From assembly GCF_000633515.1 (NCBI RefSeq), contig NZ_AYMP01000004.1, forward strand, positions 124,001 to 188,000: a stretch of DNA of 64,000 bases. Direction: 5' to 3'. The position numbers and the translations under genes are program-made. The DNA comes from Morganella morganii H1r. GTDB taxonomy: Bacteria > Pseudomonadota > Gammaproteobacteria > Enterobacterales > Enterobacteriaceae. The notes below the pieces were generated by a model. The model saw only the letters and a list, made by a program, of their open reading frames with translations, made no database searches and was not told the DNA's origin. Positions 1-9,564 of the stretch are shown here, in pieces. Positions within the stretch are counted from its first letter, which is position 1. Every line of letters starts with the position of its first letter.

Positions 1-186
1 AACAACCCGGTTGTCTATTTCTCCGCAGTCAAACCAAACCTGTATGTTGAGACCATTAACAAATTCGGTCACAGCGGTCACGGTGCAGGGAAGACACACG
101 AAGGCGAAAGCCATTCAATGATGAACATGAGCACAGATGAACACAGTAGTCATATGCCTGCAGCTCATGCCGGGAATGAGGGGTAA
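1..186 (+). CDS. cyoA: Cytochrome bo3 ubiquinol oxidase subunit II, C-terminal end (partial)
   Basis: Open from the first base in frame 1 to a TAA at 184-186, giving the last 61 residues of a protein that starts outside the window. The visible part begins with NNPVVYFSAVKPNLY, which matches the end of the CyoA periplasmic domain, followed by a His- and Met-rich hydrophilic tail. CyoA is the lipoprotein subunit II of the proton-pumping quinol oxidase in the inner membrane. It lies 3 bases before cyoB in the usual cyoABCDE order, so identity rests on both sequence and context. The Met/His tail is longer and richer than I remember for E. coli; its meaning is unknown. Confidence 0.93.
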   Translation, partial: NNPVVYFSAVKPNLYVETINKFGHSGHGAGKTHEGESHSMMNMSTDEHSSHMPAAHAGNEG

Positions 187-189
187 AGC

Positions 190-2181
190 ATGTTCGGAAA
201 ATTAACACTGGATGCCATCCCCCTGCATGAACCTATCGTTGTTATTACGGTACTGGGTATCATTCTGGGTGGTGCTGCACTTGTCGGTCTTATTACCTAC
301 TTCCGCAAATGGACGTGGTTATGGACCGAATGGTTGACCACTGTTGACCATAAAAAAATCGGTATTATGTACATCATCGTTTCGATGGTGATGCTTATCC
401 GTGGTTTTGCTGACGCCATTATGATGCGCGCCCAGCAGGCTCTTTCGTCTGCCGGTGAAGCCGGATTCCTGCCGCCTGAACACTACGACCAGATCTTTAC
501 CGCCCACGGCGTTATCATGATCTTCTTCGTCGCGACACCGTTTGTTGTCGGTCTGATGAACCTGGTTGTGCCATTACAGATCGGCGCCCGTGACGTTGCC
601 TTCCCGTTCCTGAACTCCCTGAGCTTCTGGTTCTTTGTGGTCGGCGTGATGCTGGTGAATATCTCTCTGGGTATCGGGGAATTTGCACAGACCGGCTGGC
701 TGGCCTATCCGCCGCTGTCGGGACTGGAATATAACCCGGGCGTCGGGGTCGATTACTGGCTGTGGAGTCTCCAGATATCCGGTATCGGTACATTGCTGAC
801 CGGGGTGAACTTCTTCGCCACCGTTCTGCGTATGCGCGCACCGGGCATGTCGATGATGAAAATGCCGGTCTTTACCTGGGCGGCATTCTGTACCAACATC
901 CTGATTATCGCCGCGTTCCCGATTCTGACTGTCACCTTAACCGGCCTGACATTAGACCGCTACCTGGGCACCCATTTCTTCACCAATGATATGGGCGGCA
1001 ACATGATGATGTACATCAACCTGGTGTGGGCATGGGGCCACCCGGAAGTGTATATCCTGGTTCTGCCGGTCTTCGGGGTCTTCTCTGAAGTCACTGCGAC
1101 ATTCTCGAAAAAACGCCTGTTCGGCTATACCTCACTGGTATGGGCAACTATCGCGATTACCGTACTGTCCTTTATCGTCTGGCTGCACCACTTCTTTACC
1201 ATGGGCTCCGGCGCGAACGTCAACGCCTTCTTCGGTATCGCCACGATGATCATCTCCATTCCGACCGGGGTGAAGATATTCAACTGGCTGTTTACCATGT
1301 ATCAGGGGCGTATCGAGTTCAAAACCCCGATGCTCTGGACGGTCGGCTTTATTATCACCTTCTCCGTCGGTGGTATGACCGGGGTTCTGCTGGCCGTGCC
1401 GGGCGCAAACTTTGTCCTGCATAACAGCCTGTTCCTGATTGCACACTTCCATAACGTCATCATCGGCGGTGTGGTCTTCGGTTGCTTCGCCGGTACCGCT
1501 TACTGGTTCCCGAAAGCGTTCGGTTTCACCCTGAACGAAAAATGGGGTGTCCGTGCATTCTGGTGCTGGTTCATCGGTTTCTTTGTTGCCTTTATGCCGG
1601 TTTACGTGCTGGGCTTCATGGGAATGACCCGCCGTATCAGCCAGAACATTGACCCGACTTTCCACACCATGCTGTTAATCGCAGCGGTCGGCGTGGCGAT
1701 TATCGGTGTCGGTATTCTGTGCCAGATTATTCAGTTCTACGTCAGTATCCGTGACCGCGACCAGAACCGCGACCTTACCGGGGATCCGTGGGGCGGCCGC
1801 ACACTGGAGTGGGCAACCTCTTCGCCACCGCCGTTCTACAACTTTGCTGAAGTACCGGATGTTCAGTCCCGTGATGAGTGGTGGGATATGAAAGAAAAAG
1901 GTACTGCGCATAAACGCCCTGCAAAATATGAAGAAATTCATATGCCGAAAAACACGGCTGCAGGTGTGATTATCGCCGGTTTCAGCCTGATCTTTGGTTT
2001 CGCCATGATCTGGCATATCTGGTGGCTTGCGATTGTCGGTTTCGCCGGCATGATCGTCACCTGGATTGCGAAAAGCTTCGACGAAGATGTGGATTACTAT
2101 GTTCCTGTGGCTGAAGTCGAGAAAATCGAAAACGCCCACTACGAACAACTGAGCAAGGCAGGTGTGGATAATGTCAACTAA
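190..2181 (+). CDS. cyoB: Cytochrome bo3 ubiquinol oxidase subunit I
   Basis: Catalytic heme-copper subunit of the terminal oxidase: it oxidises ubiquinol, reduces O2 to water and pumps protons across the inner membrane. The 663 residues equal the family length and are mostly membrane helices. Visible landmarks are the N-terminal [11 protein letters not shown] motif, the [11 protein letters not shown] motif carrying a CuB histidine and the cross-linked tyrosine, the HH pair in [10 protein letters not shown], and the heme histidines in [11 protein letters not shown] Shine-Dalgarno-like GAGGGG precedes the ATG. Its last 11 bases overlap cyoC, which fits translational coupling. Confidence 0.98.
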   Translation: MFGKLTLDAIPLHEPIVVITVLGIILGGAALVGLITYFRKWTWLWTEWLTTVDHKKIGIMYIIVSMVMLIRGFADAIMMRAQQALSSAGEAGFLPPEHYDQIFTAHGVIMIFFVATPFVVGLMNLVVPLQIGARDVAFPFLNSLSFWFFVVGVMLVNISLGIGEFAQTGWLAYPPLSGLEYNPGVGVDYWLWSLQISGIGTLLTGVNFFATVLRMRAPGMSMMKMPVFTWAAFCTNILIIAAFPILTVTLTGLTLDRYLGTHFFTNDMGGNMMMYINLVWAWGHPEVYILVLPVFGVFSEVTATFSKKRLFGYTSLVWATIAITVLSFIVWLHHFFTMGSGANVNAFFGIATMIISIPTGVKIFNWLFTMYQGRIEFKTPMLWTVGFIITFSVGGMTGVLLAVPGANFVLHNSLFLIAHFHNVIIGGVVFGCFAGTAYWFPKAFGFTLNEKWGVRAFWCWFIGFFVAFMPVYVLGFMGMTRRISQNIDPTFHTMLLIAAVGVAIIGVGILCQIIQFYVSIRDRDQNRDLTGDPWGGRTLEWATSSPPPFYNFAEVPDVQSRDEWWDMKEKGTAHKRPAKYEEIHMPKNTAAGVIIAGFSLIFGFAMIWHIWWLAIVGFAGMIVTWIAKSFDEDVDYYVPVAEVEKIENAHYEQLSKAGVDNVN

Positions 2182-2785
2182 TACCCTGACTCAACATAAT
2201 AACGCCCATGATGATCATGGGCATCACGATGCAGGTGCGACCAAGGTCTTCGGATTCTGGGTCTACCTGATGAGTGACCTGATTCTGTTTGCGAGTCTGT
2301 TCGCCATTTATGTGGTGCTGAAAGACGGCACCGCCGGCGGCCCGACCGGCAAAGAGATCTTTAACTTACAGTTTGTTCTGGTGGAAACCTTCCTGCTGTT
2401 ATTCAGCAGTATCACCTACGGCTTTGCCATGCTGGCAATGAACCGCAATCAGGTGGGTCAGGTTAATCTGTGGTTATTTGTTACTTTCCTGTTCGGCCTC
2501 GGCTTCGTGGCAATGGAAATCTATGAATTCCATGAATTAATCAGCGAAAACTACGGCCCTGACCGCAGCGGCTTCCTGTCCGGTTTCTTCACCCTGGTGG
2601 CAACACACGGTCTTCACGTCACAGCCGGTCTTATCTGGATCATCATCATGATCATCCAGACCAGCCGCCGCGGCCTGACCGAAGTGAATAAAACCCGCCT
2701 GAACTGCTTAAGCCTGTTCTGGCACTTCCTGGACGTGGTCTGGATTTGTGTGTTCACCGTTGTTTATCTGTTGGGGGCACTGTAA
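2171..2785 (+). CDS. cyoC: Cytochrome bo3 ubiquinol oxidase subunit III
   Basis: Small membrane subunit III of the bo3 oxidase, needed for assembly and stability of the complex. The frame is open from a GTG at 2162, but the ATG at 2171 gives MSTNTLTQH and 204 residues, the E. coli length, so I chose it. Five hydrophobic helices are visible, starting at [16 protein letters not shown], and the family motif [14 protein letters not shown] is present. The start lies inside the end of cyoB, and the stop shares one base with the cyoD start. Confidence 0.97.
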   Translation: MSTNTLTQHNNAHDDHGHHDAGATKVFGFWVYLMSDLILFASLFAIYVVLKDGTAGGPTGKEIFNLQFVLVETFLLLFSSITYGFAMLAMNRNQVGQVNLWLFVTFLFGLGFVAMEIYEFHELISENYGPDRSGFLSGFFTLVATHGLHVTAGLIWIIIMIIQTSRRGLTEVNKTRLNCLSLFWHFLDVVWICVFTVVYLLGAL

Positions 2786-3117
2786 TGAGTCATTCAAATA
2801 CAGCCGGTACCGGGGCAAGCCACGGTAGTGTGAAAACCTATCTGATCGGCTTTATATTATCGGTCATTCTGACAGTCATCCCGTTTTATATGGTGATTGA
2901 GGGAACCGCCTCAACATCTGTACTGCTGGCGACTGTTGTGATTACCGCTGTTGTTCAGATTCTTGTTCACCTGGTGTGCTTCCTGCACATGAATACCGCG
3001 TCTGAAGAGCGCTGGAACCTGATTGCGTTCCTGTTCACGCTCCTCATTATCGGTATCGTGGTTGTGGGTTCACTGTGGATTATGTACAACCTGAACATCA
3101 ATATGATGGTTGATTAA
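2785..3117 (+). CDS. cyoD: Cytochrome bo3 ubiquinol oxidase subunit IV
   Basis: Small 110-residue accessory subunit IV with three predicted membrane helices, typical of CyoD (109 residues in E. coli). I set the start at the ATG overlapping the cyoC TAA by one base, giving [10 protein letters not shown]; the upstream in-frame ATG at 2746 lies inside cyoC. The motif [17 protein letters not shown] between helices 2 and 3 is characteristic. It functions in assembly of the bo3 complex in the inner membrane. Confidence 0.97.
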   Translation: MSHSNTAGTGASHGSVKTYLIGFILSVILTVIPFYMVIEGTASTSVLLATVVITAVVQILVHLVCFLHMNTASEERWNLIAFLFTLLIIGIVVVGSLWIMYNLNINMMVD

Positions 3118-3128
3118 GAGTTGCCGAT

Positions 3129-4013
3129 ATGATGAAGCAATACCTGCAAGTGACCAAGCCGGGAATTATTTTCGGAAATTTAATTTCTGTGGTCGGGGGA
3201 TTCCTGCTCGCCTCCAAAGGTGACATTGATTACCCCCTGTTCATTGCGACATTGCTCGGTGTCTCGCTGGTCGTGGCCTCCGGTTGTGTTTTTAACAATT
3301 ACATCGACCGCGACATCGACTCCGTCATGGAACGCACGAAAAACCGCCCTCTGGTAAGAGGGCTTATTGACCCGAAAATCAGTCTGGTTTATGCCTCTGT
3401 GCTGGGTATTGCCGGCATGGTGCTGCTGTTAGTGGCCGCCAATGTGGTGGCAATGCTGATTGCTGTTGTCGGCTTTGTGGTTTATGTCGGGGTTTACAGC
3501 CTGTACATGAAACGCAAATCGGTCTACGGCACACTGGTCGGCAGCCTGTCCGGTGCCGCACCGCCGGTTATCGGTTACTGCGCAGTGACAGGCCAGTTTG
3601 ATACCGGCGCACTGATCCTGCTGCTAATCTTCAGTTTATGGCAGATGCCGCACTCCTATGCGATTGCCATCTTCCGTTTCAAAGATTACCAGGCGGCCAA
3701 TATCCCTGTACTGCCGGTGATTAAAGGTATTTCTGTGGCGAAAAACCACATTATCCTGTACATCATTGCCTTTATGTTTGCCACACTGATGCTCGCCATC
3801 AGCGGGTATGCGGGATATAAGTACCTGATTGTCGCTGCGGCAGTCAGTGTCTGGTGGCTGGGTATGGCATTATCGGGCTATAAAACAACAAATGATCGCG
3901 TCTGGGCGCGTAAGTTGTTCGTGTTCTCCATTGTCGCTATCACGTCACTCAGTGTGATGATGTCTGTTGACCCAAGCGTCTCCGGTGATGTTCTGCTGGC
4001 CTACAGTCGTTAA
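3129..4013 (+). CDS. cyoE: Protoheme IX farnesyltransferase (heme O synthase)
   Basis: UbiA-family prenyltransferase that attaches a farnesyl group to heme B to make heme O, the cofactor of the bo3 oxidase encoded upstream. The 294 residues are mostly membrane-spanning. Both Asp-rich motifs are visible: [20 protein letters not shown] near residue 60, and the second conserved loop [19 protein letters not shown]. Last gene of the cyo operon, 11 bases after cyoD and followed by a strong terminator. Confidence 0.97.
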   Translation: MMKQYLQVTKPGIIFGNLISVVGGFLLASKGDIDYPLFIATLLGVSLVVASGCVFNNYIDRDIDSVMERTKNRPLVRGLIDPKISLVYASVLGIAGMVLLLVAANVVAMLIAVVGFVVYVGVYSLYMKRKSVYGTLVGSLSGAAPPVIGYCAVTGQFDTGALILLLIFSLWQMPHSYAIAIFRFKDYQAANIPVLPVIKGISVAKNHIILYIIAFMFATLMLAISGYAGYKYLIVAAAVSVWWLGMALSGYKTTNDRVWARKLFVFSIVAITSLSVMMSVDPSVSGDVLLAYSR

Positions 4014-4031
4014 CACACACTTTCTGTAATA

Positions 4032-4062
4032 ACAAAATGGCAGGGTTCCCCTGCCATTTTGT
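4032..4062 (+). terminator. Intrinsic terminator after cyoE
   Basis: A perfect 14-bp inverted repeat with a 3-base loop. The left arm begins ACAAAATGGCAGGG and the right arm ends CCATTTTGT, followed by a short T-rich stretch. It ends the cyo operon. Confidence 0.85.
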
Positions 4063-4121
4063 GTTTAGCAAAAACCACAAATCTCATTAGAATGTGGTGT
4101 CTGTTTTTTTGAGGTTATCCC

Positions 4122-5483
4122 ATGAACGATAATAAAATGACCCCGCTTGAGCGTCGCGCGACCTGGGGGTTAGGCTCGGTATTTTCTCTGCGCATGCTCG
4201 GCATGTTCATGGTATTGCCTGTTATCACCACGTTCGGACTCGATTTTAAAGACGCCACCAGCACTCTGATCGGCTTTGCCATTGGCGTCTACGGCCTGAC
4301 CCAGGCTATCTTCCAGATCCCCTTCGGTCTGCTTTCTGACAAAATCGGCCGCAAGCCGCTGATTGTCGGCGGGCTGATTATCTTTATGGCGGGCAGTATT
4401 GTTGCCGCACTCAGCCACTCCATCTACGGCGTGATTGCCGGACGGGCGCTCCAGGGCGCAGGGGCGATATCCGCTGCTGTCATGGCATTACTGTCCGATA
4501 CCACCCGCGAACAAAACCGCACCAAAGCAATGGCCTTTATCGGTATCAGTATCGGGATCACCTTTGCCGTTGCCCTGGTACTCGGCCCGGTACTGGCGGA
4601 TATCGTCGGCCTGTCCGGCCTGTTCTGGGGCATTGCCCTGCTCGCCTTCCTCGGGATCCTCGTCACCCTGTATGTGGTGCCGGACAACAAAGAGCATCGT
4701 CAGAACAGGGAAACCGCCGTGGTAAAAGGCGCAATTAAACAGGTGCTGATGGACAAGCAGCTCGCCCGGCTGAATTTCGGGATCCTCGCTCTGCACACCC
4801 TGCTGATGGCCACCTTTGTCGCCCTTCCTCTGGTGATGAGTGATGCCGGGCTGGCACGGGAATCTCACTGGAAAGCGTATCTGTACACCATGCTGATCGC
4901 CTTTGTGTCTGTGCTGCCGTTTATTATTTATGCGGAAAAATACCGTAAAATGAAGCAGGTTTTTGTCAGTTGCGTGATCATGATGGCGCTGGCAGAAGTC
5001 TTGTTTCTGCTGGCAGGCAAAAACCTGTGGCTGCTTTACGGCGGATTACAGATTTTCTTTATCGCCTTCAATGTGATGGAGGCGATTTTACCGTCACTGA
5101 TCAGTAAAGAAGCACCGGCAGGCTATAAAGGAACGGCGATGGGGATCTACTCCACCAGCCAGTTTATCGGCGTGGCACTGGGCGGCAGTCTCGGCGGCCT
5201 GCTCTACGGCATCCATGGTGCGGTGGCGGTTTTCGGCGGTGGCCTGATACTGACACTTCTCTGGCTGGCTGTCAGCCTGACACTGCGTCAGCCACCGTAT
5301 GTCAGCAGTCTTCGGCTGGAATTACCGGAAAATGACGTGAATAATCCGGATATTGCCGCGAAGTTACGCGAACAACCGGGTGTGCGTGATGTGGTGATTA
5401 TTGCGCAGGAACGGGCGGTATATGTGAAAACCGATACCAGACTGTCAAGCCGCAGACAACTCGAAGCGGTTTTACAGGGCTGA
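4122..5483 (+). CDS. yajR: MFS transporter YajR
   Basis: Twelve-helix major facilitator of 453 residues, the YajR length. The N-terminal TPLERRATWGLGSVFSLRML and the loop motif FGLLSDKIGRKPL (MFS motif A) are visible. The last about 65 residues form a soluble ferredoxin-like domain (from about LRLELPEN to the end), the YAM domain that separates YajR from other drug:H+ antiporters. Its substrate is not established. It sits between cyoE and yajQ as in E. coli and is convergent with yajQ. Confidence 0.94.
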   Translation: MNDNKMTPLERRATWGLGSVFSLRMLGMFMVLPVITTFGLDFKDATSTLIGFAIGVYGLTQAIFQIPFGLLSDKIGRKPLIVGGLIIFMAGSIVAALSHSIYGVIAGRALQGAGAISAAVMALLSDTTREQNRTKAMAFIGISIGITFAVALVLGPVLADIVGLSGLFWGIALLAFLGILVTLYVVPDNKEHRQNRETAVVKGAIKQVLMDKQLARLNFGILALHTLLMATFVALPLVMSDAGLARESHWKAYLYTMLIAFVSVLPFIIYAEKYRKMKQVFVSCVIMMALAEVLFLLAGKNLWLLYGGLQIFFIAFNVMEAILPSLISKEAPAGYKGTAMGIYSTSQFIGVALGGSLGGLLYGIHGAVAVFGGGLILTLLWLAVSLTLRQPPYVSSLRLELPENDVNNPDIAAKLREQPGVRDVVIIAQERAVYVKTDTRLSSRRQLEAVLQG

Positions 5484-5490
5484 ACAGGAA

Positions 5491-5519
5491 CCGGCAACCA
5501 TGCTGATGCAGGTTGCCGG
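5491..5519. terminator. Hairpin between convergent yajR and yajQ
   Basis: Perfect 9-bp inverted repeat (CCGGCAACC / GGTTGCCGG) with an 11-base loop in the 43-bp gap between convergent stops. There is no strong T-run on either side, so it may act as a weak bidirectional terminator or mRNA 3' end stabiliser. Confidence 0.5.
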
Positions 5520-5526
5520 ATAACAC

Positions 5527-6018
5527 TCAGTCGCGGAAGTTCTTGAACTGGAAAGGCTGGCCCAGTTTCCCTTCACGCACCAGTGCCATAACGGACTGTA
5601 AATCATCACGGGATTTGCCGGTCACACGGACTTCTTCTCCCTGGATTTGTGCCTGCACTTTCAGTTTGCTGTCTTTGATCAGCTTGACGATTTTTTTCGC
5701 CAGTGCTGTGTCGATCCCCTGTAACAGAGTTGCCTCAACACTGTACAACTTACCGCTGTGAACAATCTCATCCGGTACGGTCAGAGACGCGCCGTCGATT
5801 CCGCGTTTCGCCAGTTTTTCCCGCATAATATCAACCAGCTGATTGACCTGGAAATCAGATTCACTGGTCATTTTAACACTGTTATTTTTCTCATTGAGCT
5901 CAATCGTCGCGGTAATATTGCGGAAATCCCAGCGGCTGGTCACTTCACGCTGTGCGTTTTCCACGGCATTGCGCACTTCATGTAATTCAACTTCAGAAAC
6001 AATATCAAATGATGGCAT
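5527..6018 (-). CDS. yajQ: YajQ family nucleotide-binding protein
   Basis: 163-residue cytoplasmic protein with the YajQ N-terminus [19 protein letters not shown] and the usual family length; it consists of two RRM-like/ferredoxin-like folds. Family members bind nucleotides; a homologue in Xanthomonas binds cyclic di-GMP, but I cannot infer that here. A good ribosome site (GGGAGG) lies just upstream of the start on the minus strand. It is divergent from panE. Confidence 0.96.
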   Translation of the reverse strand: MPSFDIVSEVELHEVRNAVENAQREVTSRWDFRNITATIELNEKNNSVKMTSESDFQVNQLVDIMREKLAKRGIDGASLTVPDEIVHSGKLYSVEATLLQGIDTALAKKIVKLIKDSKLKVQAQIQGEEVRVTGKSRDDLQSVMALVREGKLGQPFQFKNFRD

Positions 6019-6176
6019 CGGAAAACCTCCCTATATTCAACTGACCGGCATAATACCGGGTTTATCAGACCAACAAAAGCACTATATTTCCCGCTATATT
6101 TACTAAGGTGCAAACGGCCAAAAAGTGGTACTATTCAGTGATATTGCTCACATCTTTTTCGCTGTCCGGAGTCCTT

Positions 6177-7079
6177 ATGAAAATAACAGTACTGGGTTGC
6201 GGCGCAATCGGGAAACTCTGGCTCGCTGCACTGTCAGGCAATCATGAGGTGCAGGGATGGATGCGTATTCCCCAGCCCTACCTGAATGTGAATATTGACT
6301 CTCTGAACGGAGAGCCGTTTTACGGGCAATTTACCACAAACGATCCGGAATTCCTCGCACAAACCGAATTATTACTGGTTTGCCTGAAAGCCTGGCAAAC
6401 CTCCGAAGCGGTTAATCAGCTGCTCCCGCAGATACCGGAATCCAGCCCGGTGTTACTGCTGCACAATGGTATGGGTGTGGCACGTGAATTATCCCGCTGC
6501 CCGAACCCGCTGCTGACCGGCATCACCTCTCACAGCGCATTTGAAGAAAATGGTCTGCTGCATCACAGCCGCCGGGGACTGACCCACATTGGTCCGGTGA
6601 ATGAACGCGCCCGTCATTACGGTCATCTGGCGGATATTCTGCATGATGCCCTGCCGGACGTCGCCTGGCATGATGAAATTGATGCTGCCAGCTGGCAAAA
6701 ACTCGCCGTGAACTGTGTCATTTCCCCGCTCACCGTTATCTATGACTGCAAAAACGGCGAACTGATGGCACATCTGCCGCAAATCCGCGTGCTGTGTGAT
6801 GAAGTGGCGGAAGTGATGCTGCGTGAGGGGATCCACACTGACGGTGATGATATCTATGAATACATTCTTCATGTGATTGAAAAAACCGCTGATCACAGCT
6901 CCTCCATGCGCCGGGATATTCTTTACGGCCGTTATACCGAAATTGATTACATCACCGGCTATCTGCTGCAACGCGCCCGCTATCACGGGATCCTGCTGCC
7001 GGAACATATTCACGTTTACAGCCTCGTCAAACAAAAAGAGGAACAAAATGCCCCCTTCAGTTCTCATTTGTCTCGCTGA
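6177..7079 (+). CDS. panE: 2-dehydropantoate 2-reductase (ketopantoate reductase)
   Basis: NADPH-dependent reduction of ketopantoate to pantoate in pantothenate/CoA synthesis. The true start is the ATG giving MKITVLGCGAIGKLW, a Rossmann GxGxxG motif; the frame is open 23 codons further upstream but that extension is not family-like. Length 300 residues, close to 303 in E. coli. Other landmarks are LLVCLKAWQ, the catalytic-lysine region ASWQKLAVNCVISPLT, and SSMRRDILYGRYTEIDYITGY at the C-terminal substrate site. The end overlaps yajL by 32 bases. Confidence 0.96.
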   Translation: MKITVLGCGAIGKLWLAALSGNHEVQGWMRIPQPYLNVNIDSLNGEPFYGQFTTNDPEFLAQTELLLVCLKAWQTSEAVNQLLPQIPESSPVLLLHNGMGVARELSRCPNPLLTGITSHSAFEENGLLHHSRRGLTHIGPVNERARHYGHLADILHDALPDVAWHDEIDAASWQKLAVNCVISPLTVIYDCKNGELMAHLPQIRVLCDEVAEVMLREGIHTDGDDIYEYILHVIEKTADHSSSMRRDILYGRYTEIDYITGYLLQRARYHGILLPEHIHVYSLVKQKEEQNAPFSSHLSR

Positions 7080-7665
7080 CGGCTGCGAAGAAACCGAAAC
7101 CGTCACCACTGCGGATCTGCTGGTTCGCGCCGGTGTGACGGTCACACTCGCCAGTGCCAATGATGACGGCAGTTGCCTGGTCACCGGTTCACGCGGGATC
7201 CGCATTATGGCCGATATCCCGCTGGTGCGGGTGGCGGATACCCCGTTTGATGCCATTGTGCTGCCGGGTGGCCTGAAAGGTGCGGAAAATCTGCGTGACA
7301 GCCCGCTGGTGATTGAAAAAATCCGCCGCATGCATTGTGACGGGCACATTGTTGCCGCTATCTGCGCGGCACCGTCTGTCATTCTGGTAGCCCATAATCT
7401 GTTTCCGCTCGGCAATATGACCGGCTATCCGGCGCTGGAAGATAAAATACCGGCAAAACAGCGGGTCAATCAGCGGGTCTATTTTGATGAGCGTGTTAAT
7501 CTGCTGACCAGCCAGGGCCCGGCCACTGCCATCGATTTTGCACTGCGTCTGACAGAGCGCCTGTGCGGACAGGAAACAGCCGCGAAAGTCGCGGCGGAAT
7601 TAGTGCTGCCACCGGGGATATGGGATTATCAGGACACCCCTTACCGCACCCCGGCAGATCACTGA
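7048..7665 (+). CDS. yajL: DJ-1/PfpI family protein YajL
   Basis: Homologue of human DJ-1; family members are described as oxidative-stress chaperones and protein/nucleotide deglycases. I chose the ATG after AAGAGGAACAAA, giving MPPSVLICLADGCEETE and 205 residues. The nucleophile elbow AAICAAPS puts the reactive cysteine at residue 106, and Glu14/15 match the conserved partner glutamate. The C-terminal tail (KVAAELVLPPGIWDYQDTP...) is longer than in E. coli (196 residues). It starts inside the panE end, so the two are probably translationally coupled. Confidence 0.95.
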   Translation: MPPSVLICLADGCEETETVTTADLLVRAGVTVTLASANDDGSCLVTGSRGIRIMADIPLVRVADTPFDAIVLPGGLKGAENLRDSPLVIEKIRRMHCDGHIVAAICAAPSVILVAHNLFPLGNMTGYPALEDKIPAKQRVNQRVYFDERVNLLTSQGPATAIDFALRLTERLCGQETAAKVAAELVLPPGIWDYQDTPYRTPADH

Positions 7666-7670
7666 TAAAA

Positions 7671-7701
7671 ACGCCCGGCTCTCTGTGATGCCGGGTATTT
7701 T
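7671..7701. terminator. Terminator between yajL and the DUF4153 gene
   Basis: CCCGGC / GCCGGG hairpin with AAAA before and TATTTT after, lying between two convergent genes. It can act in both directions. Confidence 0.7.
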
Positions 7702-7706
7702 CATAT

Positions 7707-9419
7707 TTACTGTACTTGTGGTTCCGGCATCACCATCATCCAGACTTTGGGTTTCAGCGAGTAATGCCCCGCTTTCAGCGCTGCCCAGGCCGCCAGCTTC
7801 TCTTCTTCAGAGGCATACTGAATATCCTGATAATCACGCTCTTGCCAGACCTGTTTATCCGGCTGACCGCCTGTGACTTCAATGGTTTGCTGCCAGATCT
7901 GACAATAGAACGATAAATCAGAATAACCGCTGACACAGACCAGCGCATCATCCTGTCCGTCGCCGTCCGCATCCGCCATAAAGCCGAGACACTCCCCGTT
8001 CGCGGAGGATTCCGTACAGAACCAGCTGCGGGTAACATCCGGTTTTCCTTCCCACCAGGATTCCGGCAGCGGCGGGCTGCCCGGTACGGTGAGCATGACC
8101 TCCCGCAATGTCCGGCGGTTATCCTGATCATAAGAGGAGTATGTCAGTGCTTTGCGGTATTCCGGATTGTCATTCAGCACCGCGAGTACCGCTTCTCCAC
8201 GCTGTCCGAGACGTTCCAGGGTATAGCGGATATCTGACGTCACTTTAATTCTGCCATTTTCAATACCTGCCAGAATACTGTTTGCCGTGATCTGTTTAAA
8301 ATCGGCCAGCGGACTGCTGATCACCAGAATAACCGCCATCAGCGTCAGTAATCCGGCTTTGTTGACCGGCCCGAGCAGTACCGCCCACCTGCTGCGTTTC
8401 CATAACAGGACCGCACTGTAGGCCAGTACAACCACTGCCAGAAACAACGCGATACTGAATCCGTATAAGCGATCCATACTCCAGCTGTATTGATTAACCC
8501 GCACCAGAATGCCGTAAACCGATGACAGTGAGAAAATATTCAGCAGCAGCACACCAGCCAGCACCACGCCGTTGAGCCAGGAGCGGAAGCGCGGGACACA
8601 CGCATTACCGTAAACCAGATTCAGCAGAATGATGTTCAAAGCAACAAACCAAATCATGGTGAATGAACCCAGCCCGCTGACGCGGACGCCGGTGACCACG
8701 GATAACAATAATCCGCCGGCAGCAATGACACCAATAACGGTCAGCAGCGGCAACAGCACCCGCGCCACATACCCGGCGATTTTTCCGGTACTGAAAGAAA
8801 AGGCGGACTGAATAAACACCAGACTGATATTAAAACCGAGACAAAAACTCATCCAGTAATACAGTGAGTCATCCAGCCAGTCACTGAGAAACGTCAGATT
8901 CACAATCCGGAACAGATAAACCGCCAGAAACAGCACCCCCATCACCAGCAGGCCGATAAGCCCTGCCAGCGCACCCAGCACGGTGTTTCTGACATACTGT
9001 TCCGTCAGCAGTGCATAATCCGGGTTCCACGAACCTGAGGACTGCCGCTGCTGCAACCACGGCAGGATCAGCCAGAACAGCAGTACCAGCAGCGGGATCA
9101 GCGAAGAAAGTTCCCGGGTGTGACCCGCCGTTGCCTCACTCAGATACCAGAAATTCATCCAGACACAGAGAATAACTGTCAGCAGCAGCCCGGCCCAGAG
9201 TGCCGCTGAGGAAAACCGGCTAATCAGATAACTGAATACCGACGGCACAAACAGCGCCAGCAGCATCGGCAGCCAGACCAGCGACCCCGGTATCTGCCAT
9301 GAACTGCGGATAAGGTAATCGGATGTTGCATTCAGTGTGAGCCCCTGAAGGAGCGCCACCACAATAACAATAAAATAGATAAAACGGCTTGCCGGTGCCT
9401 GAACTGCACTGTTTTTCAT
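7707..9419 (-). CDS. DUF4153-family multi-spanning membrane protein
   Basis: 570 residues. The first about 390 form some ten to twelve hydrophobic segments; the last about 180 are soluble. The membrane half resembles the DUF4153 family of uncharacterised inner-membrane proteins; I assign no function. The soluble tail contains ADADGDGQDDALV, a DxDGDGxDD loop like calcium-binding repeats, flanked by four cysteines (FCTE, GECLG, LVCVSG, FYCQ) that could form disulfides if periplasmic. The gene is inserted between yajL and thiI, which are neighbours in E. coli, and stands alone between two terminators. Confidence 0.75.
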   Translation of the reverse strand: MKNSAVQAPASRFIYFIVIVVALLQGLTLNATSDYLIRSSWQIPGSLVWLPMLLALFVPSVFSYLISRFSSAALWAGLLLTVILCVWMNFWYLSEATAGHTRELSSLIPLLVLLFWLILPWLQQRQSSGSWNPDYALLTEQYVRNTVLGALAGLIGLLVMGVLFLAVYLFRIVNLTFLSDWLDDSLYYWMSFCLGFNISLVFIQSAFSFSTGKIAGYVARVLLPLLTVIGVIAAGGLLLSVVTGVRVSGLGSFTMIWFVALNIILLNLVYGNACVPRFRSWLNGVVLAGVLLLNIFSLSSVYGILVRVNQYSWSMDRLYGFSIALFLAVVVLAYSAVLLWKRSRWAVLLGPVNKAGLLTLMAVILVISSPLADFKQITANSILAGIENGRIKVTSDIRYTLERLGQRGEAVLAVLNDNPEYRKALTYSSYDQDNRRTLREVMLTVPGSPPLPESWWEGKPDVTRSWFCTESSANGECLGFMADADGDGQDDALVCVSGYSDLSFYCQIWQQTIEVTGGQPDKQVWQERDYQDIQYASEEEKLAAWAALKAGHYSLKPKVWMMVMPEPQVQ

Positions 9420-9510
9420 GCTGAAACCCCGTCAGTAATGGATGTTGCTGCCGGACAGCATAGAGTCTGAACAGGCACAACGGTATCCCTTACACTCTGA
9501 AAAAAGACAA

Positions 9511-9540
9511 TAAAAAACCCCGGCTCCTCAGAGACGGGGT
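9511..9540 (-). terminator. Terminator after thiI
   Basis: On the minus strand an ACCCCG...CGGGGT hairpin is followed by a TTTTTT run, 25 bases downstream of the thiI stop. Confidence 0.75.
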
Positions 9541-9564
9541 TCAGAAATAAATGACAGCGGTGAC

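Noticed and set aside
1132-2148. Two open frames (177 and 157 codons) antisense to cyoB
   Set aside because: Shadows of cyoB with acidic/His-rich composition; no support.
2163-2171. Perfect DnaA box (TGTGGATAA) at the cyoB/cyoC junction
   Set aside because: A single 9-mer inside coding sequence is expected by chance about once in 64 kb on both strands; no cluster around it.
6489-7415. 308-codon open frame antisense to panE and yajL
   Set aside because: Shadow of two certain genes; the composition is not protein-like and it spans their junction.
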